A stretch of 5,393 nucleotides of DNA from NCBI GenBank assembly GCA_035529435.1, contig DATKWS010000251.1, positions 1-5,393 on the forward strand, given 5' to 3'. The notes beneath the pieces were generated by a model, which was not told the DNA's origin, did not search any database, and saw only the letters and a list, made by a program, of their open reading frames with translations. Source of the DNA: DATKWS01 sp035529435. Lineage in GTDB: Bacteria > Krumholzibacteriota > Krumholzibacteriia > Krumholzibacteriales > Krumholzibacteriaceae. Both the position numbers and the translations under genes were made by a program. Below are positions 1 through 5,393 of the stretch, one piece after another. The number at the start of each line of letters is the position of its first letter. The stretch's first letter is position 1.

Positions 1-155
1 GACTGTAATAAATTATAGTGATCTTCATGAGCCCCCCCTTGAATATGCGAATCGCTCCGCAACACACCCCTTCGCCGGTAACAGATTTTGTGCCCAGGTT
101 ACGTCAGATCGCTCGGGGGATGCAACGAATTTCACATGCGGCAACAACGGGCGGC

Positions 156-184
156 TTGACCGGCGGTTTCCCGTTTCGTATACT
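156..184 (+). promoter_or_regulatory. sigma70-type promoter of the Ig-repeat surface protein gene
   Basis: The -35 hexamer TTGACC (156-161, 5 of 6 to consensus) and the -10 hexamer TATACT (179-184, 5 of 6) are separated by exactly 17 bases. Transcription would start near 191 and give a leader of about 38 bases before the ATG at 229. The leader holds CCTCCCC (196-202) and a G-run (219-224). The G-run is the only Shine-Dalgarno-like sequence, and the two could pair with each other. The promoter assignment rests on consensus match and position only. Confidence 0.65.
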
Positions 185-228
185 TGTAGAGGATTCCTCC
201 CCTTTTTGTATTCTCCCCGGGGGGCGTC

Positions 229-2343
229 ATGAACAGGGTGCGTTCGTTCATCGCGTGTGTCGCCGTTGTTCTCGCTCTTTCCACGATCTCCAATTCGAAT
301 CGGATCGAGCACCAGTACTCACCGGCTTTCGAGCGGGCACTCAAAGAGGCGGTAGCGGACCTCGAGGGCCTGGGCGCGAGGAGAACGACGGCCGCAACGC
401 CGGCGTCGGCGGTTCGTGGAATCGAGAAAAACACACAAGCGCCTGAATCCGGGCAGGCCATGCAGGAGGAGACAATTTTCGCCTACACCATCTGCCCAAC
501 GTGCTGGGGCCAGTCCACGTGCGATTACACGTCCTGCGCCTGCCAGACACATCAGTGCCCGACGGAATACTACAACACCTGTATCAGCGAAACCTGCGAC
601 TGGGAAACGTGCGATCAGGAAACCTGCGATCAGTGCGGAAGCGCGCCGGTACTCGAACCGGTCGGCGACAGGGAGGTCGACGCCGACAGTCAGCTCGTGA
701 TCCAGCTGGCGGCGTCGGACCCCGACGGTGATCCGGTCCAATTCTACTCCGACGCGGGGGAGATTCTCCCCCCCTCGTTCCTGCTCGACGAGTATATTGG
801 GCTGTTCCTCTGGACGCCCTCCCAGGCGGACGCAGGGGTGTATCAAGTGACCTTCGGGGTGACGGACGGTTACTTCTCGGACGAGGAAACGATTACGATC
901 ATCGTCTACTACCCGCACGGCAACCTGCCGCCGGTGCTCGCCGGCATTCAAGATATATACGCGTACGAGTCCGATACCGTTGTCGTGACGGCTTCGGCTA
1001 CCGATCCGGACGGTGATCCGATCCTCTACTCTATCGATGATCCGCGATTCGCGCGGGAGGACAGCGTTTTCACCTGGATAACGCAGGCCGGCGACGAGGG
1101 CCTGTACCCGGTGGCCGTATTCGCGAGTGACGGATTCCTGAGTGATGCCGAGACACTGCTCGTCGGCGTGTGCCAGCAGCCGTCCTCCGCTCGGAATCAC
1201 GACCCGCTGGCCGGTAACACGAGCGAGTTCTACTTGTGGAGTGAAAACAATGTCTCCTGGCTCGAGGAGAACCTCGGATTCGTCAGCGGGCCGACGGAAG
1301 GCGACAATGATTGGTCCGCGGCGATCGTCTCGGGGCGGGCGTTCGTCCCATCGGACAGCACCTGCATGTTCGTCCGTTTCGAACGGAACGCCCTCGGGAA
1401 CTACATGTTCGGCTTTACCACGACGGAGCCGGGCACGACGGACTTTCATTACAGCAACATCGACATCGGTGTGTATGTGCACAACGGGGGGTACATCCGT
1501 CCCACATGGGCCGTCAATAATACCGGATACTGGAACACGTTTCTTGCCGAGGGGATCTATGACTGCAGGATCTCATTCGATCCTTCGGCAAACCGTGTCA
1601 AGTTCGCGTTGGACGAGGTGGCGGGTCTCTGCGATCCCGTATCCGACTTCGCATCTCCGTACTGGCAGGCCAGCGAGCAGATCGGGATCGCCGAATCGTA
1701 CTATATACAGATCAATACGTACAATCCGCAGGCATCCGTCTTCGATGTATGGAGCACCCCCGACAGCACGTTTGTCGCCACGCACCTATCCGGTTACGCC
1801 GCCCGTGTCGAGGGCGCACGTATAGTCATCACCTGGACGCTCTCCGCCGTGGACGAAAACATTGCGTTCGACGTTCAGCGCATTACCTCGGGCGGGAACG
1901 AATCCGTGTGGCTTTCCAGCGATTCCATCCTCCGGGATGGAAAAACGTACATATGCGCGGATTCCTCATGCCGGCCGGGAGTCGGTTACCTGTACCGGGT
2001 CTTCGCCAGCGACGGCGAGGAACAACGGTTGCTCTTTGAGACGGGCACTATACATATTCCCGATATCGGATTGGCGCTGCATCAGAACTTTCCCAATCCG
2101 TTCAATCCCTCGACATCGATCCGGTACTCCCTCCCACGGGAGTGCCGGGTGCATCTCGGCATCTACGATGTCTCCGGTGGACTTATCGCACGGCTCGTCG
2201 ACGGGCATCAGGAACCCGGGACTCACACCGTCGAATGGAAGGGGACCGGCATGGACGGCTCGCCCGTTGCCTCCGGAATCTACTTCTGCCGCCTGCGGGC
2301 GGGCAAAGAAGTGATCATCAGAAAAATGGTTCTCATGCGCTGA
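229..2343 (+). CDS. Secreted multidomain Ig-repeat surface protein with a cysteine-rich segment and a FlgD/T9SS-like C-terminal sorting domain
   Basis: This 704-residue protein is probably exported and surface-bound or released; no enzymatic role is visible. Residues 1-23 form a signal peptide (basic MNRVR, then a hydrophobic core). Residues 24-88 are a linker. Residues 89-136 hold 11 cysteines, several in ETCDx pentads. Residues 138-227 and 233-314 are two cadherin/He_PIG-like Ig domains, each with a DPDGDP motif (164-169, 259-264) of the kind associated with calcium binding. Residues 320-515 are beta-rich with many aromatics, possibly a LamG/ConA-like sandwich, but I cannot assign a family. 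Residues 517-610 look FN3-like. Residues 613-704 are the FlgD-Ig/Por-secretion-tail module: NFPNPFNPST (620-629), IYDVSG, then a final RKMVLMR. The start at 229 is chosen because an in-frame TAG lies at 187-189 and the signal peptide begins here. The Shine-Dalgarno sequence is only a G-run (219-224). The downstream protease gene carries the same C-terminal module, so export by the same machinery is likely. Adhesion or matrix binding is inference from the domain types. Confidence 0.88.
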   Translation: MNRVRSFIACVAVVLALSTISNSNRIEHQYSPAFERALKEAVADLEGLGARRTTAATPASAVRGIEKNTQAPESGQAMQEETIFAYTICPTCWGQSTCDYTSCACQTHQCPTEYYNTCISETCDWETCDQETCDQCGSAPVLEPVGDREVDADSQLVIQLAASDPDGDPVQFYSDAGEILPPSFLLDEYIGLFLWTPSQADAGVYQVTFGVTDGYFSDEETITIIVYYPHGNLPPVLAGIQDIYAYESDTVVVTASATDPDGDPILYSIDDPRFAREDSVFTWITQAGDEGLYPVAVFASDGFLSDAETLLVGVCQQPSSARNHDPLAGNTSEFYLWSENNVSWLEENLGFVSGPTEGDNDWSAAIVSGRAFVPSDSTCMFVRFERNALGNYMFGFTTTEPGTTDFHYSNIDIGVYVHNGGYIRPTWAVNNTGYWNTFLAEGIYDCRISFDPSANRVKFALDEVAGLCDPVSDFASPYWQASEQIGIAESYYIQINTYNPQASVFDVWSTPDSTFVATHLSGYAARVEGARIVITWTLSAVDENIAFDVQRITSGGNESVWLSSDSILRDGKTYICADSSCRPGVGYLYRVFASDGEEQRLLFETGTIHIPDIGLALHQNFPNPFNPSTSIRYSLPRECRVHLGIYDVSGGLIARLVDGHQEPGTHTVEWKGTGMDGSPVASGIYFCRLRAGKEVIIRKMVLMR
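574..633 (+). repeat. Tandem 15-base repeat encoding cysteine pentads (x-T-C-x-x)
   Basis: Four consecutive 15-base units encode NTCIS, ETCDW, ETCDQ and ETCDQ (574-588, 589-603, 604-618, 619-633). The last two units differ at one base, and the third and fourth codons are nearly invariant in the last three units. Cysteines 118, 123, 128 and 133 are therefore five residues apart. Cysteines 98 and 103 upstream keep the same phase. The near-identity of the DNA suggests recent tandem duplication inside the gene. Confidence 0.85.
2092..2111 (+). repeat. 20-base direct repeat, copy 1, in the sorting-domain PNPFNPS codons
   Basis: These 20 bases are identical to 4682-4701 in the protease gene. Both copies encode the conserved PNPFNPS stretch that opens the C-terminal sorting domain. 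Similarity continues patchily downstream (ATCCGGT, and CTACGATGTC in the YDV codons), so the two modules are paralogous. This is shared coding sequence and not a mobile element. Confidence 0.8.
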
Positions 2344-2406
2344 TCCGGTCACCCACCCGGGGCGCGCCGCCATGAAATCCGATCGCAGTGACGTGACCAT
2401 GGATCA
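2341..2406 (+). other. Imperfect inverted repeat starting on the stop codon
   Basis: TGATCCGGTCAC (2341-2352) pairs with GTGACC-AT-GGATCA (2393-2406): twelve base pairs interrupted by a two-base bulge, around a 40-base loop. The left arm begins with the TGA stop codon of the upstream gene. No T-tract follows, so this is not a classical intrinsic terminator. It could be an mRNA 3' end structure, part of a Rho-type termination region, or a binding site. Part of the left arm (2344-2350) can alternatively pair with GACCGGA at 2436-2442, just before the next promoter. Confidence 0.5.
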
Positions 2407-2449
2407 AGGCGCTCCCCCACGCCACCGATCATAACGACCGGACTTACAG

Positions 2450-2479
2450 TTTTCATATTGGTAATGCATTTGTTATAAT
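2450..2479 (+). promoter_or_regulatory. Extended -10 promoter of the C25 protease gene
   Basis: TGTTATAAT (2471-2479) is a perfect extended -10 element (TGn followed by the consensus hexamer TATAAT at 2474-2479), in an AT-rich patch of an otherwise GC-rich sequence. The best -35 candidate is TTTTCA (2450-2455, 4 of 6) with an 18-base spacer, and TTCATA (2452-2457) with 16 is equally good. Transcription would begin near 2486. That leaves a leader of only about 18 bases before the ATG at 2504, which argues against the ATG at 2495 as the start. Confidence 0.65.
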
Positions 2480-2489
2480 GTAATCAGTT

Positions 2490-2495
2490 AAAGGA
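2490..2495 (+). promoter_or_regulatory. Shine-Dalgarno sequence that decides the protease start
   Basis: AAAGGA ends eight bases before the ATG at 2504, a normal spacing. The same bases touch and overlap the in-frame ATG at 2495, leaving that codon with no usable ribosome binding site. The sequence therefore favours 2504 as the start. Confidence 0.6.
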
Positions 2496-2503
2496 TGCGT
2501 ATA

Positions 2504-4918
2504 ATGAGAATCACCGTCGTATGCATTACGGTTGCCCTTGTCGTGGCCGCATCAATCGCCGCGCCGCTCAAGGCCGGCGAGGTAACCGTTACGTATCGTT
2601 TCGGCGAACCACGCGTCGTGCGGACGGACCGCGGATTCGAGCTGATCGAGTTCCCCGCGACGATCCAGGGCGGACGGCCCGGAGAGCCGAGCTACCCCTT
2701 CCGCGGCGCCGCGATCCTGCTGCCCCCCGGCGAGGCGGCGGCCGATGTATCGATAGCACGGCGTGGCTGGACGCGGCTCGGCGGCACGTACCGGCTGCAT
2801 CCGATGCAGCCCCCGACGCCGGGCCAGGGAAGCGATCCCCGTGGGCGCACCTTCCTCTACCGGGAAGAGGTCTACGCCGTCGATCGCTGGATGCAGCCGC
2901 CCGATTCGAAGTTCACCACACGGTACTGCCGGGGGCACGCGATCGCCGTCGGCTCATTCAGCCCGGTGCGGTACCATCCGCTGAACGGAGAAGTCGGGTA
3001 CTACCGGGAAGTGTCCGTTACGATCGAGACGGCGCCCGGCGCGGCCTCGACGCGATCGCTCGCGCTGCTGCGTACCGACGATGACAGCCGCGCGCGTCTG
3101 GAGGATCTCGTCGACAACCCCGGCGATCTCGTGTTGTACGGCGGCATGGGACACACCCTCGGCCCGACGGGAGATACCTACGAGTATATGATCATCACGC
3201 GTGACAGCCTGAGCGGCGCGTTCATCCCGTTCCGCGACTTTTACACACGGCGTGGCCTGCGCGCGAAAATAAAATCAGTCGAGGAGATCGAGGCGGGCTT
3301 CAGCGGCGGCGATACGGCCGAACGGATTCGTAACGCGATCAAGTACGAGTACACGAACCATGGTATCACGCACGTGCTTCTCGCCGGCGACGCAAACGGG
3401 GCACCGGCCGTTGCCAAGATCGTGCCGTACCGGGGACTCCGCTGCGCCGTGCAATCACGCCCCTCACTCTACGAGGACGACAATTTACCGGCCGATCTCT
3501 ACTTCGCCGCCCTCGACGGCGACTGGAACACTGACGGCGACGCCCTCTGGGGTGAGCCGGGCGAGGAGGATTTCTATTCCGAAATCTCCGTGGGGAGGGC
3601 GTGCGTTTCGACAACGGCCGAGGTCGCACGGTTTGTAAATAAAAATATTCTGTACCAGGAAAGCCCCGTGGCCGGCGGGGTCCGCCGTGCGCTGATGCTC
3701 GGCGAGAAGTTGTGGAACGATCCCCTCACCTACGGCGCCGACGAGATGGACCAGCTCGTCGGTACATGCGCCGAGCACGGCTTCACCACCACGGGAATAC
3801 CCACCGACTTCGATACGACCACGCACTACGATCGTGACGGCCCCGTATGGAACAAGTCCGTGGTGTGGACCGATATCAGCGCCGGCACGCACTGGGTGAA
3901 TCATTCGGGACACTGCAACCAGAGCTACGCACTGCGGCTCAACCTCAGCGATATCACCAACGTCAATTTCACCAACGACGGGGTGAGCGCGAACTTCGCG
4001 ATCATCTACTCGTACGGATGCTACGCGGCCTCGTTCGATAACAGATCGAGCGCGGATTACCTGAGCACCGACTGCATCGCCGAAAAGATGTTGAATATCG
4101 ACCACTGCGCCGTTGTGTTTTTCGGCAACTCCCGATACGGCTGGTTCACCGAGGGAACGACGAACGGTCCCTCGCACCATTTCCAGCGAGAATTCTACGA
4201 TGCCGTCTTCACGGAGGGATACCATGAGCTCGGCGAGGCCAACCAGCGCTCCAAGGACGAGACGGTCCCCTTTATCGACCTGCCCGACGAATACGAGCCC
4301 GGAGCCCACCGGTGGTGCTTCTACACCCTCAACCTGCTCGGCGACCCGGCGCTCGATCCATGGACCGGTACCCCCTGCTCCCTGACCGTATCCCATCCGG
4401 CGCTCATGGGCCGGTACGACAATACGATCGAGCTCACCGCTCCGGGCGTTCCCGGCGCCAGGGCCACACTGTACCACGACGGCGTCTGCTACGGGTTGGG
4501 CGTCGGCTCGCCGGTCGGATACATCGTCCTCGAGCGGCTCCTCCCCTTTCCCGACTCGATCAGCGCGATCGAGCTCAATGTCAGCGCGCACAATCATTAC
4601 ACCTACCGGGATACGATCGGTATAGACGGGCTTGCGGGAGTGGAGAAATCGCCACCGCGGATCGCGCTCGCGCAGAATACCCCCAATCCGTTCAATCCCT
4701 CCACCGTGATCCGGTTCACCCTCGACCGGGAGGGGTCCGTCGACCTGCGTGTCTACGATGTCGCCGGGCGCGAGGTCGACCGGCTCGTTCGCGGCCCCCT
4801 CCCTGCCGGGACACACGCCGTGACCTGGCGGCCTGTGCACCTCCCGAGCGGCGTGTACCTCTACGTCCTCCGGGCCGGCGAACAGCGGCTGAGCCGCAAA
4901 GCGGTACTGCTGCGATGA
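2504..4918 (+). CDS. Gingipain-family (C25) secreted cysteine protease with C-terminal sorting domain
   Basis: This is an 804-residue predicted extracellular endopeptidase of the gingipain clan. Residues 1-24 are a signal peptide ending near PLKA. Residues 27-195 resemble the C25 propeptide, which in this family acts as inhibitor and folding aid. The catalytic domain spans about 225-622. It shows LLAGD (292-296), a His dyad residue in NHSGHCN (His470), and the nucleophile in YSYGCY (Cys506), 36 residues later (33 in RgpB). NSRYGW (542-547) and a following GPS (555-557) also match relatives that I recall from FCB-group phyla. Residues 625-712 look like the Ig-like domain that follows C25 domains, and 718-804 form the FlgD/Por-secretion-tail module (PNPFNPST at 727-734, final RKAVLLR). 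The start at 2504 is preferred over the in-frame ATG at 2495 on promoter and Shine-Dalgarno spacing. The usual GHG after the catalytic His is GHC here. Arg or Lys specificity cannot be read from the sequence. The upstream gene shares the sorting domain, so the two probably use one export route. Confidence 0.9.
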   Translation: MRITVVCITVALVVAASIAAPLKAGEVTVTYRFGEPRVVRTDRGFELIEFPATIQGGRPGEPSYPFRGAAILLPPGEAAADVSIARRGWTRLGGTYRLHPMQPPTPGQGSDPRGRTFLYREEVYAVDRWMQPPDSKFTTRYCRGHAIAVGSFSPVRYHPLNGEVGYYREVSVTIETAPGAASTRSLALLRTDDDSRARLEDLVDNPGDLVLYGGMGHTLGPTGDTYEYMIITRDSLSGAFIPFRDFYTRRGLRAKIKSVEEIEAGFSGGDTAERIRNAIKYEYTNHGITHVLLAGDANGAPAVAKIVPYRGLRCAVQSRPSLYEDDNLPADLYFAALDGDWNTDGDALWGEPGEEDFYSEISVGRACVSTTAEVARFVNKNILYQESPVAGGVRRALMLGEKLWNDPLTYGADEMDQLVGTCAEHGFTTTGIPTDFDTTTHYDRDGPVWNKSVVWTDISAGTHWVNHSGHCNQSYALRLNLSDITNVNFTNDGVSANFAIIYSYGCYAASFDNRSSADYLSTDCIAEKMLNIDHCAVVFFGNSRYGWFTEGTTNGPSHHFQREFYDAVFTEGYHELGEANQRSKDETVPFIDLPDEYEPGAHRWCFYTLNLLGDPALDPWTGTPCSLTVSHPALMGRYDNTIELTAPGVPGARATLYHDGVCYGLGVGSPVGYIVLERLLPFPDSISAIELNVSAHNHYTYRDTIGIDGLAGVEKSPPRIALAQNTPNPFNPSTVIRFTLDREGSVDLRVYDVAGREVDRLVRGPLPAGTHAVTWRPVHLPSGVYLYVLRAGEQRLSRKAVLLR
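4682..4701 (+). repeat. 20-base direct repeat, copy 2, in the sorting-domain PNPFNPS codons
   Basis: This copy is identical to 2092-2111 and lies at the same place in the paralogous C-terminal domain of the protease. Conserved protein sequence explains part of the match, but identity at every third codon position over seven codons suggests a fairly recent common origin, shared codon preference or gene conversion. Confidence 0.8.
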
Positions 4919-4921
4919 CCG

Positions 4922-4970
4922 CGGTGACCCGCGCGGTATCAATACGGCCGTCTCCGATGGGCACCGTTTT
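4922..4970 (+). terminator. Possible intrinsic terminator of the protease gene
   Basis: CGGTG-A-CCC (4922-4930) pairs with GGG-CACCG (4959-4966), giving eight base pairs with one bulged A, and TTTT follows directly (4967-4970). It begins four bases after the TGA. The loop is long (28 bases) and the T-run is short, so termination would be modest. A competing small stem, CGCGG/CCGCG around TGAC (4920-4933), overlaps the left arm. Confidence 0.4.
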
Positions 4971-5038
4971 GCATTCAACATCCGGCTCCCCGCGTATCAA
5001 CATATTTCACGATCCCGGGGATAATTGTAATATTAGGC

Positions 5039-5065
5039 TTGAAACTTGCGAAACTCCTGGATAAT
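5039..5065 (+). promoter_or_regulatory. Candidate promoter of the lipoprotein gene
   Basis: TTGAAA (5039-5044) and GATAAT (5060-5065) are each 5 of 6 to the sigma70 hexamers, but the spacer is only 15 bases. An alternative is TTGAAA (5105-5110) with TACGCT (5128-5133), which has the ideal 17-base spacing but a poor -10. The first choice gives a leader of about 100 bases that includes the hairpin at 5070-5100. Neither is strong. Confidence 0.25.
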
Positions 5066-5069
5066 CTTT

Positions 5070-5100
5070 TGCAGCAATGCACTTTGGGACGTTGGCTGCA
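5070..5100 (+). other. Hairpin in the leader region of the lipoprotein gene
   Basis: TGCAGC (5070-5075) pairs with GCTGCA (5095-5100). The stem continues past one bulged G (5094) as AATG/CGTT with one G-U pair, around a ten-base loop (5080-5089). No T-tract follows on the + strand and none follows on the minus strand, so it does not look like a terminator for either direction. Its role is unknown; a 5' leader structure or a protein-binding site are options. Confidence 0.35.
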
Positions 5101-5160
5101 TCTGTTGAAATCATCCTGTCGTAACCGTACGCTTCAGGAAAGAGAGCGGTAATTTAATAT

Positions 5161-5168
5161 AAAGGAGG
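5161..5168 (+). promoter_or_regulatory. Strong Shine-Dalgarno sequence of the lipoprotein gene
   Basis: AAAGGAGG ends five bases before the ATG at 5174. It is the strongest ribosome binding site in the window, clearly better than those of the two upstream genes, and it fixes the start of the truncated reading frame. Confidence 0.85.
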
Positions 5169-5173
5169 ACGAG

Positions 5174-5393
5174 ATGACTCACCTGAAACCATCAGCCGCT
5201 CTGCTGGCTGTGATCCTGTTCGCCCTGTTCGCCGTTACGGGCTGCAGCGAGGACGAAAACGGCGTCGGACCGAGCGATACGACGCCGCCGACCGTCGCCG
5301 GGCATTACCCGGTGGACGGCGCGACGAACGTGAGCCGGAGCGGTCCCTACTGGATCGCATTCAGCGAACCGATGAACGAGGCTCTGGTCGAGG
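5174..5393 (+). CDS. Lipoprotein with bacterial Ig-like (Big_5) domain, 3' end beyond the window
   Basis: Only the first 73 codons are present and no stop is reached. Residues 1-23 are a lipoprotein signal peptide: Lys5, a hydrophobic core from Ala8 to Val21, and the lipobox V-T-G-C with Cys24 as the lipidated residue. Residue +2 is Ser and not Asp, which by the Escherichia coli Lol rule would favour the outer membrane, though that rule may not hold here. An acidic linker (25-35) leads into TPPTV, YPVDGATNV and ITF-like IAFSEPM (61-67), the typical opening of a Big_5/SbsA Ig-like domain. This domain is usually found in envelope proteins as a structural module and gives no specific function. 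The start is fixed by AAAGGAGG five bases upstream. The preceding 255-base gap and the terminator-like hairpin suggest transcription separate from the protease gene. What follows the Ig-like domain cannot be seen. Confidence 0.85.
   Translation, partial: MTHLKPSAALLAVILFALFAVTGCSEDENGVGPSDTTPPTVAGHYPVDGATNVSRSGPYWIAFSEPMNEALVE

Noticed and set aside
14..19. TATAGT in the AT-rich left edge, a possible -10 element.
   Set aside because: The -35 position would fall outside the window and no gene starts within a short distance. The promoter at 156-184 explains the first gene better.
78..102. GTAAC/GTTAC inverted repeat upstream of the first gene.
   Set aside because: Five pairs around a 15-base loop is expected by chance.
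18..446. Open frame of 142 codons on the + strand across the upstream region and the start of the surface-protein gene.
   Set aside because: It overlaps the real gene in another frame by more than 200 bases, runs through the promoter, has no ribosome binding site and no recognisable protein features.
319..1482. Long open frame on the minus strand (387 codons) opposite the surface-protein gene.
   Set aside because: Its product is rich in Arg, Val and Gly with no signal or domain, as expected for an antisense shadow in GC-rich DNA. The + strand frame has a signal peptide and recognisable domains along its whole length.
2361..2368. GGCGCGCC palindrome in the loop of the inverted repeat after the first gene.
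   Set aside because: An eight-base GC palindrome is common in GC-rich DNA and no function follows from it.
2092..4701. The 20-base direct repeat as the boundary of a mobile element or recombination cassette.
   Set aside because: Both copies lie inside the same conserved protein motif in intact genes, with no transposase, terminal inverted repeats or integrase nearby.
3485..4981. Long open frame on the minus strand (498 codons) opposite the protease gene.
   Set aside because: It lies across the C25 catalytic and sorting domains, whose motifs are clear on the + strand. The antisense product has low-complexity Arg/Val/Gly composition and no family resemblance.

Overview
The window is a GC-rich bacterial segment carrying two complete genes and the start of a third, all on the + strand and all encoding exported proteins. 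Both complete proteins end in the same kind of module: a FlgD/Ig-like, Por-secretion-tail-like C-terminal domain with a PNPFNPST motif and a final basic/hydrophobic strand. Such modules, together with gingipain-type (C25) proteases, are common in the FCB superphylum and related candidate phyla (for example Krumholzibacteriota, 'Eisenbacteria', Latescibacterota, KSB1). I infer a GC-rich member of that group, but the window has no rRNA or marker gene to prove it.

Layout. 1-155: short non-coding stretch where I see no convincing gene. 156-184: a good sigma70-type promoter (TTGACC, 17 bp, TATACT). 229-2343: a 704-residue secreted multidomain surface protein with a signal peptide, a cysteine-rich pentad-repeat segment, two cadherin/He_PIG-like Ig domains, an unassigned beta-rich region, an FN3-like domain and the C-terminal sorting domain. 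2344-2503: intergenic region with a long imperfect inverted repeat starting on the stop codon, and then a consensus extended -10 promoter. 2504-4918: a gingipain-family cysteine protease (propeptide, C25 catalytic domain with His470 and Cys506, Ig-like domain, sorting domain). 4919-5173: a terminator-like hairpin with TTTT, AT-rich candidate promoter elements, a second hairpin and a strong Shine-Dalgarno sequence. 5174-5393: the start of a lipoprotein with a bacterial Ig-like (Big_5) domain, cut by the window edge.

How the genes fit together. Each complete gene has its own promoter-like sequence, so this looks like a cluster of separately transcribed cell-surface genes and not a tight operon. 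The shared C-terminal domain suggests that the protease and the Ig-repeat protein leave the cell by the same route (type IX secretion or an analogous system). The third product is predicted to be a lipid-anchored envelope protein. The least explained element is the cysteine pentad repeat near the mature N-terminus of the first protein. I found no mobile element, CRISPR array, tRNA or rRNA.
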